Shown: positions 17,941-24,817 of the stretch, piece after piece
Position numbering within the stretch: position 1 is the first letter of the stretch
Layout of the letters: each line of letters begins with the position of its first letter
IMG/VR virus record: IMGVR_UViG_3300025087_000080
Location: 1-56,733 of that record
Length of the DNA: 56,733 nucleotides
Source of the DNA: a virus
Direction: 5' to 3' (one strand)
Program-made: the position numbers and the translations under genes
The notes under the pieces: generated by a model
Databases searched by the model: none
Told to the model about the DNA's origin: nothing
Seen by the model: the letters and a program-made list of their open reading frames with translations, nothing else

Positions 17941-18786
17941 ATGGAAGCACTCCACTATAAAATAAACTACGAGAAAATAGGGGATGCTTACGATTTCTAC
18001 CCTATTGGGGATATTCACCTTGGTGCATATTCCTGTGATGAAGATTTACTTGTAAGGGATCTAAAACGGATTCGCGAGAACCCATTCGCTCGTGTATTAC
18101 TCATGGGAGATCTTGGAGATTTTATAGGTAGGAACGATCCCCGCTTTGATTCAAATGCACTTGCAGACTGGATCCCCGTCCGCAAGGTGTCAACGCTGTT
18201 GGAAACCCAAGTCGGAAGAATTGTTGACCACTTCAAACCCATTGCGGATCAAGGAAAGATCATAGGGGCTCTCATGGGAAACCATGAAGAGAAGGTTGCC
18301 AAGCACTACGGATTCGATATTCACGGTGCCATTTGCAGGCAACTAATGGTTTCAGACCTTGGTTACAGTGCGCTTATTCGCCTTAAATTCAAGCGTTCAA
18401 CTGTAGGGCATACTTTAGTTATTTATGCACACCACGGTCATGGTGGTGGACGGAAGTCTGGGTCAAAGATAAATAGAATCCACGATGCCGGGGCGGACTT
18501 TGAGGCGGATATTTATCTTATGGGACACACGCACGAGCGAGGTTGGGCTCCTATGAAACCAATGCTCGTTGTTGATAGTAGAGAGGAAAAAATTGTGTCG
18601 AGGGAACGTGTTTATGGGATGACAGGATCATATTTGAAAACATTTGAACGTGGTATGGCAGGTTATGGGGAGATAAAAGGATTTCCTCCGGTATCACTTG
18701 GGGGGATTCATTTCACCTACAAACCTGAGTACAGTGAGTTAGAAACATTTGATGGTGTTATCAATATGCGCAGAAGCGTAGGATAA
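17941..18786 (+). CDS. Calcineurin-like metallophosphoesterase
   Basis: 281 residues. The metallophosphoesterase motifs appear in order: GDIHLG (D24, H26), MGDLGDF (~57-63), GNHEE (~113-117), AHHGHGGG (~160) and GHTHERG (~196). These build the two-metal site. Such phage enzymes hydrolyse phosphodiesters or nucleotides; the substrate here is not determinable. It follows the holin candidate in the last rightward operon segment. Length is normal for a stand-alone family member. Confidence 0.8.
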   Translation: MEALHYKINYEKIGDAYDFYPIGDIHLGAYSCDEDLLVRDLKRIRENPFARVLLMGDLGDFIGRNDPRFDSNALADWIPVRKVSTLLETQVGRIVDHFKPIADQGKIIGALMGNHEEKVAKHYGFDIHGAICRQLMVSDLGYSALIRLKFKRSTVGHTLVIYAHHGHGGGRKSGSKINRIHDAGADFEADIYLMGHTHERGWAPMKPMLVVDSREEKIVSRERVYGMTGSYLKTFERGMAGYGEIKGFPPVSLGGIHFTYKPEYSELETFDGVINMRRSVG

Positions 18787-18812
18787 TAATAAACACAAGG
18801 AGTGCCAGAAAG

Positions 18813-19016
18813 GTGTCGTTTGATAATGAGTATCCAAATCGCAAGGATCACCGTGAGGAATATCGTGGGGCAAAACGGGTGGACTCAACCTGTAGAAACC
18901 ATGGGTCATGCGAATGGTGTCGGGAGAACAGACTTCACGGTAACAAGAAGCGTGAATTAGTCTGTGACGAAGAAGAAAAAGAGATCCTTAATTATTATGG
19001 GATAAAAAACAAATAG
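18813..19016 (+). CDS. Small Cys/His-containing protein
   Basis: 67 residues from GTG 18813, with AGGAG about eight bases upstream. It is highly charged and contains CRNHGSCEWCRENRLHG, a possible zinc site (Cys, Cys, Cys, His). It is the last gene of the rightward block, ending just before the bidirectional terminator. Function unknown. Confidence 0.55.
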   Translation: MSFDNEYPNRKDHREEYRGAKRVDSTCRNHGSCEWCRENRLHGNKKRELVCDEEEKEILNYYGIKNK

Positions 19017-19039
19017 CCCCTCTCTCCTAAAGACAAAGA

Positions 19040-19067
19040 AAGCCCCGGCTGATCACCGGGGCTTTTT
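19040..19067. terminator. Bidirectional intrinsic terminator between convergent blocks
   Basis: AAGCCCCGG (19040-19048) and CCGGGGCTT (19056-19064) form a perfect 9-bp stem with a 7-base loop. TTT follows on the plus strand, and AA before it gives a shorter T-run on the minus strand. It sits exactly where the rightward late genes meet the leftward early genes. Confidence 0.85.
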
Positions 19068-19080
19068 GTTTGCCTTCAGT

Positions 19081-19121
19081 TGTCAAGCATTACTTGACAG
19101 CTCATCCTGCATGGTGTTTAC
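19081..19121. repeat. 41-bp direct repeat, copy A
   Basis: Identical to 19777-19817. The two copies bracket the DUF6948-like gene and the hexamer-repeat gene. The repeat contains the small dyad GTCAAG-CATTA-CTTGAC. On the minus strand it encodes the end of a gene (VNTMQDELSSNA, stop), in frame in both copies. Confidence 0.9.
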
Positions 19122-19148
19122 CAACCTTTGCAGGCACTGTTGTTTGAA
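19083..19148 (-). pseudogene. Relic of a paralogue of the 19779-20048 gene
   Basis: Directly after the TGA of the repeat-protein gene and in the same frame, 21 codons read FKQQCLQRLVNTMQDELSSNA and then stop. This matches the C-terminus of the intact gene at 19779 (MQCLRDLVNTMQDELSSNA). The 66 bases are therefore the 3' end of a duplicated gene whose remainder has been replaced by the hexamer array. Reading through the TGA would append this tail to the repeat protein. Confidence 0.7.
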
Positions 19149-19448
19149 TCAACCGTAACCGTAACCGTCACCGTAACCGTCACCGTCACCGTCACCGTAA
19201 CCGTAACCGTCACCGTAACCGTCACCGTCACCGTCACCGTCACCGTAACCGGAACCGTAACCGTAACCGGAACCGTAACCGTAACCGTCACCGTCACCGT
19301 CACCGTCACCGTAACCGTCACCGTCACCGTAACCGGAACCGGAACCGTAACCGTCACCGTAACCGTCACCGGAACCGTAACCGTAACCGTCACCGGAACC
19401 GTCACCGTAACCGTCACCGTCACCGTCACCGTCAGAGAGTCTTATCAT
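19149..19448 (-). CDS. (D/Y/S)-G dipeptide-repeat protein
   Basis: 99 residues: MIRLS followed by 47 uninterrupted X-Gly dipeptides, where X is Asp (23), Tyr (18) or Ser (6), then a TGA stop. The start ATG overlaps the TGA of the upstream DUF6948-like gene as ATGA (19445-19448), a coupling arrangement used elsewhere in this genome. This is the main reason to treat the array as a gene. The product would be a flexible, acidic, tyrosine-rich low-complexity chain that could phase-separate, bind metal or adhere. No family known to me. It could alternatively be an untranslated repeat expansion. Confidence 0.5.
   Translation of the reverse strand: MIRLSDGDGDGDGYGDGSGDGYGYGSGDGYGDGYGSGSGYGDGDGYGDGDGDGDGYGYGSGYGYGSGYGDGDGDGDGYGDGYGYGDGDGDGYGDGYGYG
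19152..19433. repeat. 47-unit hexanucleotide array
   Basis: On the minus strand the units are GACGGT (23), TACGGT (18) and TCCGGT (6), counted by reading. There is no indel or other variant across 282 bp. The GGT half is invariant; only the first two bases of the other codon change. There are no spacers, so it is not CRISPR. Confidence 0.95.
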
Positions 19449-19756
19449 TTTGCACTCCGCCACTCCGGAATCGCGTCGAGATTTTTTACTGCCTCCTCCG
19501 TCATCGGGATAACCTCGATAATCTCTGTTAACAAAACTTGTTTGACCGCGCAGGGGATGCGAGTCTCGCCTCTGATGTTTGTTACTCCCCTCACTGACAG
19601 CTCCGAGAGCGAAGCGGCCCCATTCCAGTGATGAATCCGTTTGGCGTTTGATACCACACCTCCCTTTCCTTCAAGACTCTCGAGTATGCCGTACCATACA
19701 CCCGCGCCGTACGTCCTGACGACGCACATTTTACCAATAAAATCATTTCTGTTCAT
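19445..19756 (-). CDS. DUF6948-like small protein
   Basis: 103 residues from ATG 19756; an in-frame ATG further upstream lies inside the direct repeat and lacks a ribosome binding site. The sequence (MNRNDFIGKMCVVRTYGAGV, then WNGAASLSELSVRGV and LLTEIIEVIPMTEEAVKNL) follows a widespread small phage/plasmid family recalled as DUF6948. It looks like a small beta-barrel plus C-terminal helix. The role is unknown. Its stop overlaps the repeat-protein start. Confidence 0.65.
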   Translation of the reverse strand: MNRNDFIGKMCVVRTYGAGVWYGILESLEGKGGVVSNAKRIHHWNGAASLSELSVRGVTNIRGETRIPCAVKQVLLTEIIEVIPMTEEAVKNLDAIPEWRSAK

Positions 19757-19776
19757 CTTGTTCTGCCTTTCTGTTG

Positions 19777-19817
19777 TGTCAAGCATTACTTGACAGCTCA
19801 TCCTGCATGGTGTTTAC
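19777..19817. repeat. 41-bp direct repeat, copy B
   Basis: Identical to 19081-19121, 696 bp away. It encodes the C-terminus of the intact gene at 19779-20048. Confidence 0.9.
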
Positions 19818-20048
19818 TAAATCTCGCAGGCATTGCATCGCCTGAGCTTCCGCTTCTGGTGTTCCTGGGATAAATTTCTCGGGATTAAATAATCCGATCA
19901 TGCCATTGGCATATGATACATATCCATCAGTATCGTAGTGAAGTCTCCAATCGTGCATGTCTGCAAAATATCCTGGAATAGCCCCTGTGTCAAACGGCTG
20001 GCATCTCCACGAGGATTTTCCGTGATCCCGAAACTCTTTCCAATTCAT
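19779..20048 (-). CDS. Hypothetical early protein, source of the downstream relic
   Basis: 89 residues. It is Trp/Phe/Tyr-rich with YDTDGYVSYANGMIGLFNPE followed by PGTPEAEAQAMQCLRDL. The latter block is paralogous to PGTAEAKETALRYLRNF in the 24173-24541 gene, so the two share a domain. ATG 20048 overlaps the stop of a 16-codon leader ORF (ATGA) and has AGAGGAGAAGAG just upstream. Function unknown. Confidence 0.65.
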   Translation of the reverse strand: MNWKEFRDHGKSSWRCQPFDTGAIPGYFADMHDWRLHYDTDGYVSYANGMIGLFNPEKFIPGTPEAEAQAMQCLRDLVNTMQDELSSNA

Positions 20049-20095
20049 GCTCTTCTCCTCTGTTTTATCTCTTGACTTTTACGTTGATTTATCAT
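20045..20095 (-). CDS. 16-residue leader peptide candidate
   Basis: MINQRKSQEIKQRRRA then TGA, overlapping the next ATG as ATGA. The ribosome binding site GAGGAGAAG is well placed. The peptide is very basic. It may serve only to bring ribosomes to the next gene. Evidence is the site and overlap alone. Confidence 0.35.
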   Translation of the reverse strand: MINQRKSQEIKQRRRA

Positions 20096-20148
20096 ATCTT
20101 CTCCTCAGTCTCCTTTCTCTTCCTCCTTGCGGGCTGGTTACCCGATCA

Positions 20149-20180
20149 CCCTCCCTGCCTAAACGGTGGGGAGGGTTTTT
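20149..20180 (+). terminator. Rightward terminator facing into the early block
   Basis: CCCTCCC (20149-20155) pairs with GGGAGGG (20169-20175), followed by TTTTT (20176-20180). The T-run is on the plus strand although all nearby genes read leftward. It may be a backup that stops rightward read-through past the terminator at 19040. Confidence 0.65.
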
Positions 20181-20183
20181 AGT

Positions 20184-20828
20184 CTAAAACATTTCCTCTT
20201 GCCTGAGCCGGTCTTCGGCGATTTTAACGTAGTCGGGATTCAGCTCGATCCCGAGGTACTTTCTTCCAAGTTGTTTCGCAGCTACGAGTGTAGTACCTGA
20301 TCCGGCGAAGGGATCAAGAATCAGATCGCCAGGGCGTGAGTATGTGTGAACAATCCATTTCATCAATTCAAGTGGTTTCTGTGTTGGATGATAGCGAGTT
20401 ATTTCTTTTCCTAACAATCCATTGTATTGACAAACTTTAATTTTAACTGAACTCCGCCTTATGTTTGTCCAAACCAATTCGGCATCACTGAATGTTGGCA
20501 TTGTTTGCTGTTTGTCCCACACAATCCAATGGGTACTTTGTGGCAACAAGTCGGCAAAATAATTACCCCCGAAAATTAAAATGGTTTTCCCTATTCGTAA
20601 TATCTCGTCAAAATATATTTTATCTGGACGTTGATTATCCCAATTGTCATCATAGTAGCGGAGTTCTATTTTTTTCTCTTTTTTATGGTTAAATGTTCGT
20701 GCTCCCGTAAGCCCATGACTTCTCTTAATGCCATACGGAGGATCGGTAATAATAGCATCAACGCACCCGTCGGGCAGTTGCTTCATCAGCTCAAGGCAAT
20801 CCCCGCAGAGGATTACGTTCTCAGTCAT
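20184..20828 (-). CDS. DNA adenine methyltransferase (N6, DPPY type)
   Basis: 214 residues. Motif IV TDPPYGI (~32-38) precedes motif I DPFAGSGTTL (~175-184), the beta-class order. KPLELMKWIVHTYSRPGD and YLGIELNPDYVKIAEDRL are standard for phage/plasmid solitary methylases. The enzyme would methylate adenine (less likely N4-cytosine) in a specific short sequence with AdoMet; the recognition site cannot be read from sequence. No cognate restriction gene is nearby, so anti-restriction or regulatory use is likely. It overlaps the upstream zinc-ribbon gene by 8 bases. Confidence 0.85.
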   Translation of the reverse strand: MTENVILCGDCLELMKQLPDGCVDAIITDPPYGIKRSHGLTGARTFNHKKEKKIELRYYDDNWDNQRPDKIYFDEILRIGKTILIFGGNYFADLLPQSTHWIVWDKQQTMPTFSDAELVWTNIRRSSVKIKVCQYNGLLGKEITRYHPTQKPLELMKWIVHTYSRPGDLILDPFAGSGTTLVAAKQLGRKYLGIELNPDYVKIAEDRLRQEEMF

Positions 20829-21024
20829 GCAGGAATCCTTTAGGGGGGTGTTCGAGTGCTTCCTCGATCATCAAACTAAATGCTGAGAGTTTAATGGGAA
20901 ACCGAACTTCCCAATATCTTCCACATTCCCCGCAATGTATCTGCATTACTGCTCCGGATAGGCTATCTACTCCGCGGGCGTACAGCCTCCCCTTACATAC
21001 TGGGCACTCGGTGTTCAACTTCAT
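20821..21024 (-). CDS. Zinc-ribbon protein
   Basis: 67 residues. CPVCKG (residues ~8-13) and CGECGR (~31-36) form a zinc ribbon. A helical C-terminus (LSAFSLMIEEALEHPPKGF) follows. It overlaps both neighbours by a few bases, within the methyltransferase operon. Zinc ribbons of this size commonly bind nucleic acid or act as small adaptors; the partner is unknown. Confidence 0.6.
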   Translation of the reverse strand: MKLNTECPVCKGRLYARGVDSLSGAVMQIHCGECGRYWEVRFPIKLSAFSLMIEEALEHPPKGFLHD

Positions 21025-21440
21025 TTGAACCTCCCGTTCTTATCCCGTTTCTGCCTTTCCGTTTGTTCGGAACGTAATTGTTTTTCATGGGATGAGATTT
21101 CCTGAAAGAAAAAAGGAATTACTGTCCAAGAAGGATAGACGTTTGCAATGACATCCTCATCGGCTACTAATTTCTCTTTATTCAGCCAGCCGTACCGAAC
21201 AAGATAAAAAAGCCTCTTCTTGCCGGTTGTTTCAAAATTATAGCGGTCGTCAAAATAAACTTTTTGTCCTTCGGGAATATACTTCATTCCCACGATTGCG
21301 CATGGAGCATCAGGAGCCTCCGTTTTACGGAAGACTCTGTTTTGCTTTCGCCAGCCTTCGGAAGAATTTTCGTAAGCGGAGACGGTGATACTAGCAGCCT
21401 TAATCACCTTTCCGATAAAATACAGGTGGTGTGCTTTCAT
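21021..21440 (-). CDS. Hypothetical early protein
   Basis: 139 residues from ATG 21440, chosen for the GAGGAG ten bases upstream. It is mixed alpha/beta with a conserved-looking core (GMKYIPEGQKVYFDDRYNFE) and a Lys/Arg/Glu-rich tail (KQLRSEQTERQKRDKNGRFK) that could bind nucleic acid. It lies between the DUF1064-like nuclease and the zinc ribbon. No family recognised. Confidence 0.55.
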   Translation of the reverse strand: MKAHHLYFIGKVIKAASITVSAYENSSEGWRKQNRVFRKTEAPDAPCAIVGMKYIPEGQKVYFDDRYNFETTGKKRLFYLVRYGWLNKEKLVADEDVIANVYPSWTVIPFFFQEISSHEKQLRSEQTERQKRDKNGRFK

Positions 21441-21441
21441 T

Positions 21442-21810
21442 TTACTTCTCCTCTTGGTTATGCGGTGGCAGTGTTTTGATCTGCCAGGTTTTGTTCTTCC
21501 ACTGTACCAGCCGGAACACATACTGTGGGAACTGGTCAGCAGCCACCTTGATCTTGACGTTGGCATCCTCCTGCATGAAACCCTTTGTTTCGTGAAACTC
21601 GATAGTTCCGTCCGGTAGCATCACCTCGAAGTCGGGTTTGTAGTACGTCCTGTCCGCCAGTTTCAGGTTATGCCGTTCATAGGCGAAGCTGTGGATCTTA
21701 CCAGCAAGCTGGAGGGTACGCAGATGATCGTAATAGCGTCGTTCAAGGTTGTTCATACCGTCGGTTCTGGCGGTGCGACCGCGGGCACGCTTAAATATTA
21801 CTCGTGGCAT
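21442..21810 (-). CDS. DUF1064-like putative endonuclease
   Basis: 122 residues. The middle reads ERHNLKLADRTYYKPDFEVM then FHETKGFMQEDANVKIKVAA. That is the KPDF...E-x-K pattern of DUF1064, a small phage PD-(D/E)xK-fold family. D in KPDF and E-T-K in FHETKG are the candidate metal-binding residues. Such proteins may nick or resolve phage DNA; a direct assay is not known to me for this subfamily. Start supported by GAGGA upstream. Confidence 0.65.
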   Translation of the reverse strand: MPRVIFKRARGRTARTDGMNNLERRYYDHLRTLQLAGKIHSFAYERHNLKLADRTYYKPDFEVMLPDGTIEFHETKGFMQEDANVKIKVAADQFPQYVFRLVQWKNKTWQIKTLPPHNQEEK

Positions 21811-21813
21811 TTT

Positions 21814-22092
21814 TCAGAGATCCTCTCCGGTGATGTCGAGTTGTTTGCACCACGCCACCACCTGCTTCCGCAAGAGCCTTTCGGCGACAACTTTTGCCTC
21901 AGAGGCGGAGCCAAACGTAACGGTCTGTTGAAATTCGAGCTCGAAGGAGAATGATTCTATTCCCCAAGATCCGTCGTCATCATTTTGCAGGAGATAAACT
22001 CCCACGTCCTGACAGAGCATTGCTCCGTAAAGAGTAAATTTGAGCCGGGTCGGCTTCTCAATTTCCCATTCCATTTCAACCTCTTTCTTCAT
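21814..22092 (-). CDS. Hypothetical early protein
   Basis: 92 residues. A beta-rich first half (RLKFTLYGAMLCQDVGVYLL; WGIESFSFELEFQQTVTFGS) is followed by a C-terminal helix (ASEAKVVAERLLRKQVVAWC). It overlaps the upstream 45-codon gene by 17 bases. Function unknown. Confidence 0.5.
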   Translation of the reverse strand: MKKEVEMEWEIEKPTRLKFTLYGAMLCQDVGVYLLQNDDDGSWGIESFSFELEFQQTVTFGSASEAKVVAERLLRKQVVAWCKQLDITGEDL

Positions 22093-22213
22093 CGATTTTA
22101 GGGTGTCCTACTAACACCCATTCTTTGCGGGTTGAGTCCCAGACTATCTCCTGACGAAGTTTCACCGTCAGGTTCGTGTTCTCGATAAACACCGTGTAAC
22201 CGATGGTGTTCAT
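22076..22213 (-). CDS. 45-residue hypothetical protein
   Basis: MNTIGYTVFIENTNLTVKLR continues to WVLVGHPKIDEERG. Its ATG overlaps the TGA of the 22210-22704 gene (ATGA), and AGGAGAAGAG lies immediately upstream, so translation is likely. It looks like a short beta hairpin. Role unknown. Confidence 0.6.
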   Translation of the reverse strand: MNTIGYTVFIENTNLTVKLRQEIVWDSTRKEWVLVGHPKIDEERG

Positions 22214-22704
22214 CTCTTCTCCTGAAAGAAACCCGACAGGTCACCCTTCTCATACATCTCCCTTACCTCATCGGCACAAAGAACGTGTTTGATGTTAGAA
22301 TCATAGTATGAAGGAGTATTGTCTTTTACGAAATTTTTGTTGTTATCCCAGTCAAACAAACTGGAGATAAGAGCCCTTGCTTCAGGTACGTAAGGTAGAT
22401 ACAGCCAACAGGATATATTGCCTATAACATACCGAATATCCTGATCTGTAGGATTGGAGAAGACTATTGGCTCCCCGAACTCCCTTAAAGTTTGAAGAAG
22501 CTCCTCGTGAACAGTTGCGATAGGAGTTATCCCTTCCCTTATCCAATACATAGCATAAATGTTGGTATAGTCTTTGAGGAAAGACACATTTATGCTGCCA
22601 AAATACTCAGACAGAAAGTCAAGCTTGTCAAAGAATGACTTGAGACTATCCAATTTCGATAGTTCAGTTTCAATCTCTGCTTTTTTCTTCTCGTAGATAC
22701 TCAT
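22210..22704 (-). CDS. Hypothetical early protein
   Basis: 164 residues. A charged N-terminal helix (YEKKKAEIETELSKLDSL) leads into a globular domain rich in aromatic residues (WIREGITPIATVHEELLQTL; NISCWLYLPYVPEARALISS). No motif recognised. It is followed by a coupled 45-codon gene. Probably a host-takeover-type early gene, by context only. Confidence 0.5.
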   Translation of the reverse strand: MSIYEKKKAEIETELSKLDSLKSFFDKLDFLSEYFGSINVSFLKDYTNIYAMYWIREGITPIATVHEELLQTLREFGEPIVFSNPTDQDIRYVIGNISCWLYLPYVPEARALISSLFDWDNNKNFVKDNTPSYYDSNIKHVLCADEVREMYEKGDLSGFFQEKR

Positions 22705-22714
22705 TGTTTCTCCC

Positions 22715-22828
22715 TTAGTTAATTACCTTGAGCAGGAGCAACATTGCTCCTATGACGACTACGCCAGTGAGTATGTCTCCGATCAAACTAAAGAGTAGGA
22801 TACAAAATAGTAGTTTTATCCCCATCAT
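22715..22828 (-). CDS. Small single-TM protein A
   Basis: 37 residues: MMGIKLLFCILLFSLIGDIL then TGVVVIGAMLLLLKVIN. It is hydrophobic throughout apart from a central Gly-Asp, so it is either one long helix or a helical hairpin. AGGAG lies upstream. It resembles the 34-codon gene at 23043 (VIDLLIICAVVVGAALLLL), with a zinc-ribbon gene between. Possible membrane-targeting early peptide. Confidence 0.5.
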   Translation of the reverse strand: MMGIKLLFCILLFSLIGDILTGVVVIGAMLLLLKVIN

Positions 22829-22851
22829 TCTTCATCTCCTATGCCTTTCTG

Positions 22852-23031
22852 TTAATACGACCAAGTGCTTAACTCCTTTTCATTAACCCTTAGTATGAAG
22901 TTACATTCACATACTGGGCAATAGTAGATATTGCCTGTATGTTCCCCCTCTCTAAACCTTGGAGAGTTATAGTTACAGTACGTTGTATCTACAACTTCCA
23001 TATCTTCGATACTACAATTAGGGCAGTTCAT
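22852..23031 (-). CDS. Small zinc-ribbon protein
   Basis: 59 residues with CPNC (residues 3-6) and CPVCEC (38-43), a clean zinc ribbon. AGGG lies just upstream of ATG 23031. It is flanked by two tiny membrane proteins. Function unknown. Confidence 0.6.
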   Translation of the reverse strand: MNCPNCSIEDMEVVDTTYCNYNSPRFREGEHTGNIYYCPVCECNFILRVNEKELSTWSY

Positions 23032-23042
23032 TCTACCCTCCG

Positions 23043-23147
23043 TTATCGTATCAGTTCGAGCAGTAACAACGCCGCTCCGACAACGACTGCGCAGATGATC
23101 AACAAGTCGATCACCGTTCCACCCGCTGCGTATAGGTTAATCTTCAT
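23043..23147 (-). CDS. Small single-TM protein B
   Basis: 34 residues with one transmembrane helix (VIDLLIICAVVVGAALLLLE). AGGAGG lies seven bases upstream. ATG 23147 overlaps the TGA of the preceding gene (ATGA), which supports translation. Confidence 0.55.
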   Translation of the reverse strand: MKINLYAAGGTVIDLLIICAVVVGAALLLLELIR

Positions 23148-23857
23148 TCTTTGCCTCCTATAACTTGTTTAATAATGGCGAGTACGTCTAAGTCTTTTTT
23201 CTGATCCATTGAAAATTCCACGGCACTTGCAGCAATCTCCTTCACCGCCTTCAATGCCCACATCATTTCACGGGCACTCGCATACAGATGCCAATCGTTA
23301 GCAATTCCAATGACAGTCATATCCACCTCCGCCGCTCTCGCTGCCCCTCTGGCAATACACCACATCGCAGACCAATCGTGCTCCACAGCCTCCGCCGCTT
23401 TCATCGCAGACTTTTTAGAACGATCTTTACCGTTGAGCCAATCCTCCGCCCACTCTGTCCAGGCGAGTTCTGTATAAACAAGCATAACGGTACGGATTGC
23501 GATTTCGACCCGCTGTTCTATATTGATCTCAGGCAGCGGGATCTCTTCGATCAGGGTTAGGGACGAGCATCCGAGTTTTATCTGTCCATCACGGATACCG
23601 ACCTTTCCCTCTGCTCGGTATAGACGAGGGTGGAAGTAGTGGATGTGGGTAGGGCTGAAAAAACTCGCTAAAAGAGGATCTTCGTACGCGTGAAGCCAAC
23701 CGGATGAACAGATTCTTCCTACTCCTGGAGCAGTAGCCTTAATCCCAAGAACGTACTGGAAACCGCCATAAGCACGAAGGTTCTCATCGGTCAACTTGTA
23801 TACTTTCACGGTTCTCTCCGGTGTTGCACCTGTGTTGCACCTGTGGTTAATCTTCAT
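23144..23857 (-). CDS. DUF7666-like phage protein
   Basis: 237 residues from ATG 23857, which overlaps the preceding stop (ATGA). The first ~95 residues follow a common phage/prophage pattern, YKLTDENLRAYGGFQYVLG then CSSGWLHAYEDPLLASFF, which I recall as DUF7666. The rest is Ala-rich and helical (KKSAMKAAEAVEHDWSAMWC; AARAAEVDM). An 11-bp tandem duplication (TGTTGCACCTG twice) lies near the start. Role unknown. Confidence 0.6.
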   Translation of the reverse strand: MKINHRCNTGATPERTVKVYKLTDENLRAYGGFQYVLGIKATAPGVGRICSSGWLHAYEDPLLASFFSPTHIHYFHPRLYRAEGKVGIRDGQIKLGCSSLTLIEEIPLPEINIEQRVEIAIRTVMLVYTELAWTEWAEDWLNGKDRSKKSAMKAAEAVEHDWSAMWCIARGAARAAEVDMTVIGIANDWHLYASAREMMWALKAVKEIAASAVEFSMDQKKDLDVLAIIKQVIGGKE

Positions 23858-24159
23858 TTTCCCACCCATGTGCCGATAATTGCATTAAATCCATCAGATT
23901 CGGGGGACGAAGGAATTACGCCATTCTTGATCAAGATTTTATATCGCCTTGCTTCTTCTTTTATATTAAATTTCATGCTTATATTAACTATCTGATTCCC
24001 GGTATAAATTACCGATTTTCCCGGGAAAATGATCTGTGATCTCGATGAAGAGTCACATGGAGTTATGATTCTATAGAATCCCGATCTCGTCTCGGTAACG
24101 ATATTGTTTGAGGACTCAGAGCTGATACTTGGATTATGATTCTTCGTCTTTTTAGCCAT
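23854..24159 (-). CDS. Hypothetical early protein with shared C-terminal motif
   Basis: 101 residues. A basic, Asn/Ser-rich N-terminus precedes a beta domain. The C-terminus SDGFNAIIGTWVGK closely matches SDGFNTIIGAWPGD in the 24579 gene, so the two genes share a duplicated tail. Function unknown. Confidence 0.5.
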   Translation of the reverse strand: MAKKTKNHNPSISSESSNNIVTETRSGFYRIITPCDSSSRSQIIFPGKSVIYTGNQIVNISMKFNIKEEARRYKILIKNGVIPSSPESDGFNAIIGTWVGK

Positions 24160-24172
24160 AATACTTTCCTCG

Positions 24173-24541
24173 TTATTGTCCTTCAGTTTTAAGATTCAAA
24201 GGATTATTGCATTCTGGACATGGAACAAGCGCAGAACCCATAGCACCAGGATAAGCATATCCCCATGTCACGAATTTTTTTCCCTTACAACGAGGGCAAA
24301 CTATACGCTCAGTTATAGCTGCTGTGAAATTTCTCAGATAGCGGAGAGCTGTTTCTTTCGCTTCTGCTGTCCCAGGTTTTACTCTTTTTATATCAAATGA
24401 ACCAATGCAAATAGCCCCAAACCAAACTGTTCCGGTGCTGGTATATTTCAATATCTTATCTGACTCTGCTAAAAAGCAAACATCGTCCAAGATATTCAAT
24501 TCCCAAACTGTTACCGCAGGTGTCGTAAATGATCTCCACAT
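24173..24541 (-). CDS. Hypothetical protein with C-terminal zinc ribbon
   Basis: 122 residues from ATG 24541, with GAAGGAAG upstream. Residues ~1-85 contain the PGTAEAKETALRYLRNF block shared with the 19779 gene. Residues ~85-110 are a zinc ribbon (CPRCKG and CPECNN). The ribbon is absent from the 19779 product, so domain shuffling among these small genes is likely. Function unknown. Confidence 0.55.
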   Translation of the reverse strand: MWRSFTTPAVTVWELNILDDVCFLAESDKILKYTSTGTVWFGAICIGSFDIKRVKPGTAEAKETALRYLRNFTAAITERIVCPRCKGKKFVTWGYAYPGAMGSALVPCPECNNPLNLKTEGQ

Positions 24542-24578
24542 TTCAACTTCCTTCTCGTTTCTGTTGTGGTCGCAAAAG

Positions 24579-24797
24579 TTATTCAACTTCATCAAGCGCA
24601 CGTAATACCTCTTCATCGGATTCATCCCCGGGCCATGCGCCGATAATCGTATTAAATCCATCACTTTTGCTTGGTATTGGATTTGGATTGTTGGATAAAT
24701 AATCCCATACAATATATTTTGAGGTTGATGAATAGTGCTCAAAACACAAGTACGTTCCTGAATTACCCATAGTTGTTGCACAATTTGAACAGCGCAT
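24579..24797 (-). CDS. Small zinc-motif protein
   Basis: 72 residues. CSNCATT at the N-terminus and an LCFEH motif further on could form a zinc site. The C-terminal half contains SDGFNTIIGAWPGDESDEEV, homologous to the end of the 23854 gene, plus an acidic tail. Function unknown. Confidence 0.5.
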   Translation of the reverse strand: MRCSNCATTMGNSGTYLCFEHYSSTSKYIVWDYLSNNPNPIPSKSDGFNTIIGAWPGDESDEEVLRALDEVE

Positions 24798-24817
24798 ATT
24801 GATCTCCTTTATTCTTT

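Noticed and set aside
19152-19433. CRISPR array or diversity-generating template
   Set aside because: There are no spacers, and no Cas or reverse transcriptase genes nearby. Changes are G/T and A/C at two fixed positions, not adenine-specific.
19128-19631. Rightward open frame encoding (TV)n across the hexamer array
   Set aside because: It faces against the operon, has no ribosome binding site, and exists only because the hexamer has no stops in several frames. The leftward X-Gly frame has the coupled start.
18813-20048. Phage RNA polymerase, DNA polymerase or Cro/CI-type repressor elsewhere in the window
   Set aside because: I looked for their motifs across all frames given and saw none. 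Early promoters are sigma70-like, so host RNA polymerase is probably used.
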